Origin: Paramecium sonneborni | Taxonomy: Eukaryota; Ciliophora; Oligohymenophorea; Peniculida; Parameciidae | Reading direction: 5' to 3' | DNA length: 64,000 nt | Assembly (NCBI GenBank): GCA_905182985.1 | Contig: CAJJDN010000026.1 | Coordinates: forward strand, 65,684 to 129,683 | Position numbers and translations under genes: made by a program | Notes under the pieces: generated by a model | Seen by the model: the letters and a program-made list of their open reading frames with translations, nothing else | Database searches by the model: none | Told to the model about the DNA's origin: nothing | Shown here: positions 11,231 through 24,085 of the stretch, piece by piece | How the letters are laid out: the number at the start of each line of letters is the position of its first letter | Numbering within the stretch: position 1 is the stretch's first letter

Positions 11231-14155
11231 ATGTAAGTTAATTAAAAGTTTATAGATAATGATCTTTTGAATGAATCCAGAAAAAATGGGTATTCTGATA
11301 GTGCAATTTACAGTGCATGGAATGCTTCATAAGGAAATATTACTCTTTTTTACGAATATTTATACCCAACAAAAAATCAATCAATTATTATAAATTCGAT
11401 TCATTAATAATATAATGATGATATTTAAAAGGCAATGGTTGCATCATTAACAATGCATTAATAATATGTTCCATTTGGTAAATACAGAGATGATAGAGTT
11501 CCATGTGGATTGTTAAATGTAGGAAATACATGTTATTTTAATTCTCTTATGCAGACTTATTATTTTATCTATGATTTTGTATCACCAGTACTTAAGTGCT
11601 AATTCGATAATATTAATATTAATAATATTGTTGATAAAAGAGTAGCAAATACTGTAGAGCTTGTAAGACATTTATAGAATTTATTTGTTCTAATGGTAGG
11701 GAGTGATAGATAATTTGTTGATCCAAAATAAGTTATTCTTTCTATTTGTGATGATTTTGGTAAAGCTTTACCTATTGGAGATTAAAAAGATGTTAGTGAA
11801 TTTAATCATTATTTTTTATCAAGAGTAGATGAAGGCATTACATATTTAATTAAATCACAATAAAAAACTAATAATGCTTAAAGTCAGTAATTAGATAAAC
11901 TACATTAACCAGGATAATCTATGATCTAACTTCCAACTATTTATTAATAGAATTAAAGTTTTATTTCATAAAAATCATAATTAATGAGATAATCATCCAT
12001 TATTCAAGAAAATTCTATTTTTTATAAATTGTTTTATGGTAAATTCATTCCTTAAATACTTGTTAAAGGTCAACCTAATAAAGATTGTTAAGAAGAAATA
12101 TTTAATATTATATAAATTGATGTTAATCACAAATAATTACCTGAAGCCTTAGATAAATATATGAATTAATCAGTTGAGTATAGAAATGATAAAGATGAAT
12201 ATTAATAAGCAATTAAATAGTTTTGGATATAATCACCACCATAAATTCTTACTTTTTAGATATAAAGAGTTGAATTTAACAAAGAATTTAGTAATTATTT
12301 TATTTACTTTTTAGATTCTTTAGCCAAAATCAATTCCCCATTTTTATTTGAAATGGAATTATATTTAGATCGTTATCTACTATCTAACCAAAAATTAGCT
12401 AGAGATATTTAAACTTAGAATTAATAAATGAGAGACAAATTAAATAAAATTGATAAAGAATTAGAATAATTCAATTAATTTAATGATAATATTGCAATTA
12501 TTTAAAATCTAGAAAATACTTTAAAATTCTTGAAATTATAAACTTCAACTGAAAAAAATAATCCCTTTTATGTTGATTCCAATGATAATAAAGTAGCTAT
12601 TAAATCGATTACAGATTATTTAAATCATTTTATTAAAAAAAGAGAATTATTATTAAAAGATAAAAAAGATACTGAATTAAAAATATCACATAGTTATAAT
12701 TAATTAAAAAAACAAAAATATGTTTTATAATCTATTTTAATGCATGAAGGTAGTCCTGATGCTGGTCATTATTTTGCATATATTTATAATTTTGATAATA
12801 AAAAATGGTATTATTTTAATGATATACATGTTCATGAAGAAATAGAATAAAATGTATTAAAATTTGCATATGGAGATCACATAAATTCAAAAAGCGCTTA
12901 TTTAATATAATATATTTAAGAAGATAAGGTAAAATAAGGTTAAAAAATTCTAAGGTCATTTAGTAATTCTGAAAATTCAGATTATTTGAAAGATTAATAT
13001 GGATTATTACTTTCATAAAAATAAAGAGATTTATTGTATTAAGAAAATACAAAGTTAAAATAAGAATATTAATAATAATTATTAAATAGTTAAATAGAAA
13101 CAATTATTTAAACATACTATAAATATTTTGATATTGCAAATGAAAAATAAAAACAACATTAATTGAAAACATATCTGTCTATTCCAATAAATCTGTCTAT
13201 TCAAATAAAACCACCTTACTTAGAAAATTATGCAATGTTTTTAAAAATTAAAAATGATGATAGAATGTTCAGATGGGCAATATTAGATGATGCAGTAAAA
13301 AAAATTATGCCTTAATTTAATGGATTTTTTGGATAACCAGAAATGAATGAAGCAGTTAAAACCTAGATTTTAGATGAAGTAAACAAAATAGGATTAAATA
13401 AATAATATTTTCCTTCAAATCATGATCGTTAAACAACGATAGAAGAATATAAAAGTAATATCAAATTATAATATATGCTTACATATATTTTAGAATCATA
13501 CTTTAATAATAAATTAATTGACACATTAAAAGTTTTACATAAATTTATGAAATAAGCAAAATTGACCAACTAATCATCTTTTTTTTATACTATTGCAATA
13601 CAATTAAAGCAATAAATGTAATTAGGAATTATTTGCAAGATTTTATAAAATAAAATTATGAATGATTAAGAAATATAAATTCTTAAGCTATTAATTGCAT
13701 TTTCAATGTAAGAACATTTTCAATATACTGAACCAAAATTATGGAGTAAGTAATTGCAGAATTTGATTGGTACTGCAATTTAAATTTATACATAAAATGA
13801 AAAGTTGAGTTAAGAAGTATTGAAACCATATATTTTAGAAAAGAAAGACATGGATTAATGTCAAATATTGGATATCTGTCCTCAAGTAAAAATTTATATT
13901 ATAATAGGATTTCGATTAATAAATTGAAAGCATGTAAAAATTATATTTAGAAAAACAATTTGAAAACAATCTTGGAGATTTTTTACTTGAAAATTTAATT
14001 TTAAATTATTAGAAACTCTTATAAATAAAAGTAAATTATTTTTTAATAATAATTAGAGTATTAAATAACTATTAGATAACATTATGAATTCGCTTTCAAT
14101 ATTAGATAAAAAAGAGATTCTAAAGATAATGGAGGAAAACCCTCAAATTAAATGA
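11231..14155 (+). CDS. Ubiquitin-specific protease, USP25/USP28-like
   Basis: The protein has 958 residues and two introns near the 3' end (22 and 26 nt). The catalytic cysteine box is NVGNTCYFNSLMQ at about residue 100, preceded by RVPCGLL. QKDVSEFNHYF corresponds to the QQDVxEF segment of the family. The histidine box is GSPDAGHYFAYIYN and the third catalytic residue is the aspartate in YYFNDIHV. The region between the Cys and His boxes holds a long coiled-coil insert, as in USP25/28. The C-terminal 300 residues are helical and not recognised. Such enzymes remove ubiquitin from proteins. The start was chosen because the open frame begins there, 50 bp from the divergent RING gene. Confidence 0.88.
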
Positions 14156-14179
14156 AAGATAATATTAAAGATATATATA

Positions 14180-15581
14180 TCAATAACCATAATTTGAAGT
14201 AACATTATTACCAACAATATATGCACTAACATTTCTTAATCTCTTATATTATATTTGTTAATCTGCAGATTTTTTAAATGTTCCATCTACATAAGCTCTA
14301 AAAGAGATTAGAAATTATATTACTTTTATTTAAGTTTTTCATAATCAACATGATTAGATAATCCAGGTACAACTCCTATACCAGCCAATTAAGGATCATC
14401 TTCTGCCTATATTTTAATAATATATATATATGATACTTCAAATATTTTCTTATTCATATTTAATTCAACCATACTCATTGATGCTTCTTATTATTTTCTA
14501 TTTTTGTCTTCTTCTATTTACATGATTAAATCTTATCTATATTATTGCTATAACAGATTTTTCCTTTCACTTTGTTCTTTTTCTTACATCTAAAATTTCT
14601 AATGAAGTCCTAGTAAGACTTCTTAATCTTTATATTTGATATTTTATTATTCTCTATAACTTTGCTGTTTTGAGTGAATTTAATTTAATATTGTATCAAC
14701 AGTATCTCTTTATAATTTTTCTTTATTAACTCTTTCCATTATATATTTTTCTTCTTCTTATCTTTATTTATATGAAGCAGCTTCTTCTATAAATTTTCTT
14801 TAAATTTCTTTATCTTTATATTCTTTTTACAAATAAAGATCATTATATTTTTAAAGTACATTTTCATTTTAATGATATCCATATTTAATTTTGGTTAATT
14901 GCTATATAATAAAGAATTGAATTACTAATAATCGTTGTTCTTCTTCTTTTTAACTTCTTTATAATGATTCTTGAAGTACTTATTATTCTCTTTGTCTAGC
15001 TAAATATTAATCCATTTTTTTTTATTCTTCTTATTAAGCATAAGATTATGCTAAGTCTTTTTGTACTTGTTCTTTTTTTTATAATTTAAGAAAGTGATCC
15101 TTTTTTTCAGCTTAATCCATCATTAATCCGATTTAAAATTATTATTATCTATCTTATAAATAGTTTTGTCGCTAAGATATATTTAAAATAGTGATACTTA
15201 TTATTCTTTTTTAATTTATTCTTATTCGAGACTATATCTTATAAATTCAGATTATTTTTATTTGAGTTCTTATAATTTTAATTATTCAACATTATCTCTT
15301 TCATATATGAATTTCTGCATTGCTCCAGCAAATTCAGAATCATATTTAGTTTTTTATATTGTTGTTTATTTTTATTCATTGATCAATCTCTCTAATTCTT
15401 CTCTATTTTCATTTAGATAATAATACCTATATAACCGCTTTCTATTTTCTTATTCTTCCTTTTCTTATTTTTCTTATATTTCTTGTTATATACGTTATCT
15501 TTCAATCAATCTTTACCATTGACCACTAGGATCTATGTTTAATTAATACAGATAATTACCATGTTTACTATAATGAGTCAT
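14180..15581 (-). CDS. Coiled-coil protein, 439 aa (possible ciliary filament or MIP-type protein)
   Basis: The start ATG 15581 and stop 14180-14182 close in frame once introns of 26, 30 and 26 nt are removed. The bulk is Gln/Glu/Lys/Arg-rich heptad sequence with many YKxxE and QREQQ motifs. The last about 55 residues are non-coiled and end in VGNNVTSNYGY. Long Arg/Glu coiled coils with short ordered ends are typical of axonemal microtubule inner proteins and of other cytoskeletal proteins; I cannot tell which. It is convergent with the USP gene, 24 bp apart. Confidence 0.7.
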
Positions 15582-16091
15582 ATTAACAAACAAAAATAAG
15601 TATAAATTAATAAATTTTATTTATTAAATATTAATAACTAAGACAAGTTCAAATCAATTCAAATTACTTAATATATATCATTAGATATATTATAAATAGT
15701 CAACTAAACATAATAATTATAAATATATAATAAATTATGAAATAAGATTGTAAATTTTAATCAATGAAGAAATAATGACTGATTAGCTAAACAGTTGATT
15801 AAGATTAGATTAATCAATTAAGCTATATATATTATTTGACATGGATAATAACTAACAATCTATATCATGATAATTAGAATGGATATTAATATTTCTGTGT
15901 AATCAATAATTGTGCTTATTATTTTACCTGTCTACAAATAATATCTTATTAATAGAAATGAAATCTTAAAGTAATATAATATATAATCAATATTATACAA
16001 GATCTATTAGATATAATTATTTATTTATTCAGCAATAGTAGTAGTATTGTTATATTTTTTAAGTTAATAATTCAATTAAATCAAATTTCAA
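15582..16091. other. Divergent intergenic region
   Basis: These 510 bp separate two divergent genes (14180-15581 minus, 16092-16609 plus) and presumably contain both promoters. No open frame with protein-like composition, RNA gene or repeat was seen; the sequence is extremely A+T rich. Confidence 0.5.
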
Positions 16092-16609
16092 ATGATAAGA
16101 ACTCCCTCTCATTCCTTCTATATGAGAAATTCTCATAATCAATCACATTCCCCAATACCTTAATAAAAATTTATCACTCCTGAGAAATTAGTGAGAGTTA
16201 GTGGAAGTTCAGGAGTGAAAATAAATTCAATTTAAAAAAATGGTACAAGAATTAGAAGTGAAGCAATTGAAACTGTTAATAAGGCTAAAGAATAATAAAA
16301 GTTATAAGAATATGTATAAGAATTTGAATATAGTATTGATATATATATATATAATTAGAACTTATACAATAGAAGAATGAAGAATAGTAATAATTAGAAA
16401 TGAGAATCTTATTATTATTATAAAAAAATCATGATTAAGGTCAAGAAATAGAGACATTAAAACAAGAGAATGAATAATTAAAGCAATTATTATATGAATA
16501 ATAGACAAAAATAATTGAGTAAAGTTAAGAGATTTAAGCATTAAAAGTTTATAAAGATGGATCAAAAAAACTAAGTTTTAGTGATTACTTTCGATAATAA
16601 AATGTATGA
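16092..16609 (+). CDS. Small coiled-coil protein, 163 aa
   Basis: ATG 16092 to TGA 16607-16609 with one 26-nt intron. The N-terminal 60 residues are Ser/His/Pro-rich (TPSHSF, NQSHSP, ITPEKL). The rest is a Gln/Glu/Leu coiled coil followed by a short tail. No family is recognised. It is convergent with the PIWI gene, about 90 bp apart. Confidence 0.6.
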
Positions 16610-16699
16610 ATTCGACTTTTTGACTAAAAATTAATTTAAATTTTAATAATTAATTGTTTGCGAAAATGCATTAAAACTATATATATATATATATAAATA

Positions 16700-19027
16700 T
16701 CATAAAAAATACAATAAAGTTTCTAAAGCTGAATGAGCATCACTTTTGATAACTTCACCTACTCTATATGCAACAGTATGAGCATTTTATAAACAAGCAG
16801 GTATTTTAACTGGTCCTGACCAATTACGATAATTGAAACATTAAAAATATGTAAATCTCCAGAAAGTATCTTCATTCCAATTAGTTGTATTTTCAATAAC
16901 TGTATAATGAGTAGGTATAGGTGTACCTTAATTAACTTATTAAGCAATAAGAAAAAAGTCAAATTCTTTGGATGTAATTCTTTCAGGAAATATCATTCCA
17001 TTACTTTCATGATTAGGTGAGAAAAATTTATCACTTATTCTCTTATTAACCAATATGTATGCAAATTATGGTTATTTTATGTTATATGTTTATTAAATAA
17101 CAGATTTCATTGCTTTTAATTCAATTTCAATTAGATCATCAATTTATGAATTACCTACACCATCTCTAAATATTATTATAGTATCAGGATAATATTTATT
17201 TAACTTTTAATATTATTATAAACTTAAATTTAATAATTATCCAACTCCTTTATTTAATTCTTATCCTTTATTAACAATAATAGTTTTTGTAAAATGTTTA
17301 TCACTTTGTTAACTAAATTATGCATTAAATCCAACACAAGATTAATTATTAGCTAAAGTTTTATGATAAACATCAATTCCTACAATCATTATTCTATCGG
17401 AAATTTCAGTAATTTTCTATATATTCCATAATTATCTTCCAATTTTACTATGAATCTATTTTACTATTGATAAAGCAATTTTAGAAAATTTCTTAGATTA
17501 AACTGTTTAAATAGCAACATTTTAATGAAGAACTCCCTATCCTGAAATTAAAAACTTTTTTAATTCAAAATAAAGTTTCGAATCTTCATGTCTATCTAGA
17601 ATGGTTACCACTATCTAAGGTTTATTATTAGTATTAAAATTATTAGTTAATGTTTATATCCATATTCCAGGATCTAAATTATTCATTTCTATCTTTCTTG
17701 GAGGTGTAATTTAATTACCTAATTCCTTTGAAGCTTTAGTAAATTCTGAAATAAATAGATTTGCTATTTATTACTCTTCTTTATAATATAATAATATCCA
17801 ATTATTAATATTAGATTATTCAATTAATTTACCTCTTATATTAAAACATGCTCCATCTGTTTATTTAATATTTGCTTCTGGTAATATTGATGGTTTAACA
17901 ACCTTATATGCTGGAGTTGCTGAATTATTTGATAAACTTATTGAACGACTACTAAAATATTTATCAAGTAAAGTTCTCTCAGTTTCTATCTTTGATATTC
18001 TATCTAATGGTTCCAATGTTGTTTATTATTTTATTTAACTCATCAATTTAAAATTATTTTTTTATGCTGTTGTTAATTCTATCATATATAATAATTCAGG
18101 TATCAATCTTATTTATTATTTAGTTCTCTTATCTTCATGTATTAATAATGGTTAGGTTAAATCAGTCAATTTTATTTTATATCTCTCATAATAATATTAT
18201 TCATATGTTATATTAGATCCATCCATTTTAAATGTAGGATTTTATTTCATATCTATCGATTTTATTCTATACATTCTTTTAGAATATATTGTCATAAATG
18301 TTTTATTCTCAAAAAAACTTTATAAATCTATTTAATTTTATTATTTCTTGTTTTCCTTTATAAAATTTAACACTGTCTATTTATTTAGAATCTTTGTTTT
18401 AAAATCAATCAATAATAATGGAGAAGTTTAACCTATCTATAAAACACTTGTAAATCCTTGTAAAATCTATACATCTCCAAGTTTCTCAATCTTATCCTTA
18501 TCAAAAAATTAACCCTTCTTAAAAATCTGCTTTAGATTTCTTTCTTAATATATCTAACTTAATATTGCATTCATTGCTTATTTTAAACTTTCACGTGGTA
18601 TTTAATCTAAGTTCTATGTAAGATTATATGTTTTTGCATGCTTTATAATAAAGTTTATATTCTACAATTATTTACATCCTGGAACTTCTAAAGAATTTTC
18701 TACATACTCAAAACTCCATAGATTATAACCACTAATCCAAAATCTACTTAATCCATTTTTCCTTATAAATTATGCTGAACTAGAAACATGCATTATAAAT
18801 TCATTTTGCTATTCTTTAGGTATTTCTTTCGAAAATATTATACTATATAGATGAAGTTGTAAATTTTTCTAGAATTTTATCTCAAAATGATTTGACGAGA
18901 ACTTCATTAATTAGAAATACTTTTATATATTCTAACTTCTTTAAGGTTTCTAAGGAGGCTTGTAAACTGTTTAATTCTACTCTAAAATTTACATTTTAAC
19001 AATAATTATTATTTTTTTTGCTTTCAT
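16700..19027 (-). CDS. PIWI-family Argonaute protein (Ptiwi type)
   Basis: A single open frame of 775 residues without introns. The N-terminal region (FEIKFQKNLQLHLYSIIFSKEIP) and a PAZ-like middle (YYYERYKIKLTDLTQPLLIHEDKR, LIPELLYMIEL) fit PIWI proteins. The PIWI domain is clear: MIVGIDVYHKT (first catalytic Asp), FRDGVGNSQ (second Asp) and NAHTVAYRVGEV (catalytic His), with SDAHSALETLLYFL at the very C-terminus, so slicer residues are retained. In Paramecium such proteins load 25-nt scnRNAs and iesRNAs for programmed DNA elimination, or siRNAs for silencing; which class this one belongs to cannot be told without alignment to the Ptiwi set. The start is the first ATG after a region lacking one. 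The upstream 1.3 kb is non-coding. Confidence 0.9.
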
Positions 19028-20305
19028 AATCGTGTTTATATTTTATCCATGATTTAATTATTTATTTGAGATAGAAATTAGTATTAATTGCTTTGCTATC
19101 AATTTAATAACTATTTTATTGTTATTGCTAGAATTAGTAACAATTAAACAACTATTGTTTCTTATAGAATTACAAATTATAACAAAAAATTACTTACTAC
19201 AATCTGGGCATCTTGATAACTCAATGATCAATTTAAATAAAATATATAAAATAATTACAACAATATTATAAAATTTAAATTACAATATCTCATATAAAAA
19301 TACTTGATTTCAATAAGGTTTTATACTTAAAAAAGGATTCTTATATTGAAGTATATCTTGATTTAAAATTTAAATGAAACACAATTACAACAATAATCAA
19401 GTTTAAATTGTTTGATAATACCTACACAATTTGGAGAAACTTAGATAATATTATGGAGATAAAATTTATATATTTTCGAATGATATTATGATTATATTAA
19501 ATGATGTTAGATATCTATTTATATCTTTTTAATTTGTAATAATAAGGAGAATTAATATTCTCAAATAAGAATTATTCAATAAGGAAAGGTTTCCTTTTTG
19601 AAAAATTTAATCAACAAAAATAACTCAGAACTCAGAACTTCTAAACCTCAAATAAATATTAAACATTCAATAAGTAAAATAATATATATATACATATAGT
19701 AGCTTAAAAATTTTATAATAAATATTGAAGATTAAACAAATATTTTTATTATGAAAAAATATTAATAAGAAATAACAAAAATGAAACTCTTAACATTCTC
19801 ACAAATTAAAATAGGGATATGCTTTTGTTGAAATATCAGATATAATTTATTTTGTTTTCAGAGTGATGATAATTTTAATTAAGAAATTATTTAACAATAT
19901 TTGATGAGTGATATAAAAAATTATAAATGTTCAAAAGTAAATTCAAAAAATCAGATACCTAAAAGGTTCATTATGAAATAATAAGATATTTTATAATGAG
20001 GATAAAAAAAGAAAGACAAATTAAAGACTGATAATTAAATTGTTAGAGGTAAAAAGTAATCTATTAAATAATTATTTATTATTATATGTATTTGTAAAAA
20101 ATAATTTAATAAATAGTAACTGATTATATTAAACTATTTTTATTATTTAATTAAGGAATAAAGTAAATAATTTTTATTAAGATCAATAAGTATAAAAAAA
20201 TTCATTCAAAACAATATGAAGTAAAAATGAAAAATAAAAAAATACTTAGAAACATAGTTAGGAGAATAACTAAATATTTATATAAATTTAATTAAATAAA
20301 AAAAT
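19028..20305. other. Long intergenic region between the PIWI gene and a tRNA
   Basis: About 1.28 kb without a convincing gene. A forward stretch at about 19861-19998 lacks TGA and reads SDDNFNQEIIQQYLMSDIK, and ATG 19781 starts a short hydrophobic peptide. I could not join them with a legal intron, so they may be a relic. A run of A at 20298-20304 is the likely RNA polymerase III terminator (T-run on the minus strand) of the tRNA. Confidence 0.4.
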
Positions 20306-20387
20306 GCACACAGTGAGATTTGAACTCACGCGAGAATGACTCACCGCATCTTGAGTGCGGCCCCTTAGACCACTCGGGCATGTGTGC
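20306..20387 (-). tRNA. tRNA-Leu, anticodon CAA
   Basis: On the minus strand, 82 nt fold as a class II tRNA. The acceptor stem GCACACA pairs with TGTGTGC. The anticodon stem CCGCA/TGCGG encloses the loop CTCAAGA, giving anticodon CAA for UUG. There is a long variable arm (TGAGTCATTCTCGCG) and a T-loop with GTTCAAATC. No intron is present. A T-run follows the 3' end. Confidence 0.95.
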
Positions 20388-20653
20388 TGTATTAAGAATG
20401 TTATATTAATTGGAATTATAAACTAGTCTTTCTTTACTTAAGTTATTTGATTAATAAAATATAATTATATTGAAAATTTAAATTTACTTTAAATAAATAT
20501 ATTATATATATAATAATTTTATTATTGAATTAGAAATTTAACTTTACAATTTGAAATGATTAATAAGATGATAAATAATTCTTAAAGATTTCAATTTTAA
20601 GTATATATATTATTTAAATGAATTTTATTTATTAATTATTATATTTATTATTG
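20388..20653. other. Intergenic, A+T-rich
   Basis: Contains the tRNA upstream region and presumably the promoter of the gene at 20654. No open frame or repeat of note. Confidence 0.4.
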
Positions 20654-21127
20654 ATGTATAATAGATTATTTTGGTCTAAATACATTTTTAGAGTCTTTCA
20701 CATCTCCACAATCACAATTTTAAGCGGAAATATTTTATACAAATATTTGTTTTCTTCCTAAAACGAAGATCCTTCCTAATTAATTTAATGGATGTTATCC
20801 ATGATTATGATTATTTCTGGGTTTATTAATACAATTTTGTTAGATCCAAAAATGAAAATGAAACAACATTCTAAGTAATGGATTGGTATGATGCACACTA
20901 AATTAATATTATGTAAGCATTTTATTTAATTAGCAATAATAATAATGACACCAATATTCAATTAATTGATTGAATATAATCTTGCTCTAGAAATACGGTT
21001 TATATTTATTGTATTTTGGATATTAATCTCACCTTTTTTAAGATTTTATAGAGAAGCATGGTCTGATCATCATAGAGGAATACATACATAATTATAAATG
21101 GTATAATTTGAATAAATACCAGAATGA
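20654..21127 (+). CDS. Small membrane protein with four hydrophobic segments, 157 aa
   Basis: ATG 20654 to TGA 21125-21127 is one exon of 158 codons. Four hydrophobic stretches are seen: HISTITILSGNILYKYLF, MLSMIMIISGFINTILL, LILCKHFIQLAIIIMTPIF and IRFIFIVFWILISPFL. A histidine-containing loop (SDHHRGIHTQ) follows the last one. I do not recognise a family. It could be a small organellar or plasma-membrane protein. It is convergent with the SDR gene, 12 bp between stops. Confidence 0.6.
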
Positions 21128-21139
21128 ATAATATCAAAC

Positions 21140-22156
21140 TCACAAATATTCCTTTAATATTTAATGGCTGAATTCCCACAATTCCTCTACTTAATTTAAT
21201 TTTTCAATACTTTTACTATACTTGCTTAATCTATTTTTTTCATAGTATCCTCCATTCAATAATTCTCTATAAGGCATTAATGCACAATATATTGTTGTTT
21301 CAGCACCTTCTTCAACTGATAAAGTCATAGGTCTAAATAACCAAAATAACATCTTTTATATTAATTACAATATTATAGTATTACCAGCCTTATCTAATAA
21401 TTCAGTTTTTATCACTCCTGGATGTAGAGCTACAACTTTTGTAGATTTTAATATTCTAGATAACTTTTAACATAATAAAACTCCACAATATTTAGTATTA
21501 TTATAATTTTCTAAATATTTACCATTCAAAACATCATTAAAATTTAATTTAGATCTAATCATTTCATGCATAACAGATGAAACTATTATTATTCTGCTTT
21601 CCTTACTCATTGAATCCATTAATAATCTAGTTAGTAGAAAATGTCCTAAATAATTAGTAGCAAAAACTAATTCATGATTATTTTTATTATATTTATGCCA
21701 CCATTATGCTATACCAGCATTATTAATAAGAATATCTAATTAAGTAAATTTATTTTTAAAATCTTTAACAAATTCTTTGACATTATTATAATCATCTAAT
21801 TAAAGATTCATGTAATGTAATTTTGAATTTCCTGTTTCTTATTTTATTTCATTAATAACTTTTATTGTTTTTTATTCATCTCTACATGCAAATATAATTG
21901 TAGCATTTTACCAAGCTAACTTTCTTGCAGTTTCTTTTCCTATTCCAGCACTTGCTCCTGTTATTATAACAATCTTTCCTTCCAAATTAATTTAATTGTA
22001 TTTTCTTATAGGACCTCTCTAATATAAATGAACAAAATGAGCTATTATAAAATAAGCTAATATCAATAAAGGTAGGAAATAATGAAGGTAGTATAGAAAT
22101 ATCAAACTACTCAGAAAAATAGGACAATATTTCGATTATATAATATTCTTAAGCAT
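21140..22156 (-). CDS. Short-chain dehydrogenase/reductase, membrane-anchored (retinol dehydrogenase/WWOX-like)
   Basis: The protein has 338 residues. The N-terminal 40 residues are a membrane anchor ([23 protein letters not shown]). The Rossmann cofactor motif is ITGASAGIG, the structural motif LINNAGIA, and the catalytic set IIVSS plus YNNTK (YxxxK). [12 protein letters not shown] is typical of the retinol dehydrogenase/protochlorophyllide-reductase-like SDR branch. It would reduce or oxidise a lipid-type carbonyl or alcohol with NAD(P)(H); the substrate is unknown. The frame closes without introns. Confidence 0.9.
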
Positions 22157-22317
22157 ATTTAATTATTTAATTATTTTTGTATATTTCAATTAAATTATAT
22201 AATTTTTAAAATTTAAATAAAAAAGTAATATTTAAAAAAGGTTGATTAGAAAACTTGAAATTTATTAAAAATATAGAATGCCTTATATAATAAGCAAAGA
22301 AAATAAAATAAACTAAT

Positions 22318-23266
22318 TCAAAGAATGAATTTAATTGCTTCTTAAGGGAATTCTGTTATAATTCCCGATAACAATCTACCACACTTTTGATATATTTTAC
22401 TAATATCTTGTTCATCAAAGAGTTTTTTAATATCATCATTATCATCTTAAAAAGTCCATCCATAAATAATTAAACCATTCTTCTTAGCTTCATTATAGTA
22501 TTCATGTGTTTAATTATTTTACCAAATCAATCTTAAATCTAAACCAACTATTTTTGCATATTGAACAATTTCAGTTATCGTTGGAATATTTTTATCCTCA
22601 AACAATACTAATTATGCTAAAGGTAGATCAGAACGTTAACTAAAATATTAAAGAATTTATTTATCAAATGCCATAATAACAATAGGCAATTTTTAAGAGC
22701 ATTCATGTTATGTACTTAAACCTTATTCTTTCAAGAAATTATGAATAACTTCAGCAATATTTATATTACAATATTATTAATGATATTAGTAATCTTTAAT
22801 TTCTAATAGGATTCCTTTTTTATTATCATTATTAGAATTATAACCTAAGAAAAAGTCTATAATTTCTTTTAATGAAGGTATTTAAAGTTATCCATCAAAT
22901 TCACTTTTACGATTATTAATACATTAACTTAGGTTTAATTCTTTTAACTCTTCAAATGTGAAATCAGAAATCCACCAATCTTATTTTTCTTTTTCATTAA
23001 TTATTTTTGATTTCTTTCTATTTTCAAATTTATTATGATTTTTAACATCACTTACTAAACTTAAGAAAGCATCATGACAAACCATTGGAATTCCTTCTTT
23101 ATTTATCACAACATCTAATTCAATAAAATCAGAAAATTAAAGAGCAGATTTAAATCCTTCTAAAGTATTTTCTACGTTAAAGTTATATCATACCTGGATA
23201 TAAACTTGATAAACCTCTATGTGCAGCTATAAGAGGCTTAACACTTTAGTAATAATTTAACAACAT
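22318..23266 (-). CDS. Glycerophosphodiester phosphodiesterase
   Basis: The protein has 308 residues with one 22-nt intron splitting the active-site motif: AAHRGLSSLYP, intron, ENTLEGF. The family motifs are HRG, ENT, FIELDVVINKEGIPMVCHD (metal-binding Glu/Asp and catalytic His) and LLEIKDY. Near the end, IYGWTFQDDND matches the GDPD block near VxxWTVN. It hydrolyses glycerophosphodiesters to glycerol-3-phosphate and an alcohol. There is no signal peptide, so it is probably cytosolic. Confidence 0.9.
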
Positions 23267-23385
23267 GAATTTGAATGAGATATATTAAAATAATAATATC
23301 TTATATTATTTATGATTTGATCATATATAATTATATATAATACATAATTTATTGAATAATTTTGTAATTTATACATTATAGCAAT

Positions 23386-24050
23386 TCAATATTTCTTATC
23401 TTTAATAACAGTAGTAGTTTTAGACTTGGTTAAATATTTGTTGCACTTATGATCTACAAAATCAAATAATTTATCATCAACACCCATTCCTATCTTTCTT
23501 GCCTCATTATTATATTTTACAACATTCTTATTTAATTTATGCCTAATTATATCATTTTAATACATATCATCTACATATTCAACCATACATTATTCTGTTT
23601 AAGCAATCATTTTTCTTAATTCAGCTAAATCATCATAAGGTCTTTCTTCTTAAGCAATTAAATCTCTAAGCATATTATTACAATCAGTTTCTTCTTTGTA
23701 ATATTCTTATGTTTGACTCTATTTTTTATATTATTTTTATGGTATAGAATTAACTGCTGTAATTAAAAAAGTGTCCTTCTTTCTTTATGCAGCCAATTTC
23801 TTTCTTCCTTCTTCAAAAAATGAAGGATTTACTTCTTTTTTTTATTAAATTCTTTATTTTGCTTATTCAAGTAAATCAACTTTTAGCTATTATGTTTAAA
23901 TTTATTCTTGCTTTGGTTAATCAACAAAGAGATTATCCAACTTGGAAAATAAATTCTAGTTTCAAATGATCAAATAACCTCTTCTAATTCACTAATTTTA
24001 CTTTTTCTACTTAGAACAGGTTGAGATTAAGCTGGGATTGATCTTTACAT
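23386..24050 (-). CDS. Unknown helical protein, 213 aa
   Basis: ATG 24050 to TGA 23386-23388 with one 23-nt intron gives 214 codons. The sequence is charged and helical, Gln/Lys rich at the start, then more ordered (PYDDLAELRKMIAQ, MGVDDKLFDFVDHKCNKYL). No recognised domain. Lies 119 bp from the start of the GDPD gene on the same strand. Confidence 0.6.
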
Positions 24051-24085
24051 ATAATATAATTATAATATTAATACATATTCAATTC

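Noticed and set aside
19781..19998. A small two-exon gene
   Set aside because: The only GT...AG join tried (35 nt) produces an immediate TGA; left as an unresolved relic.
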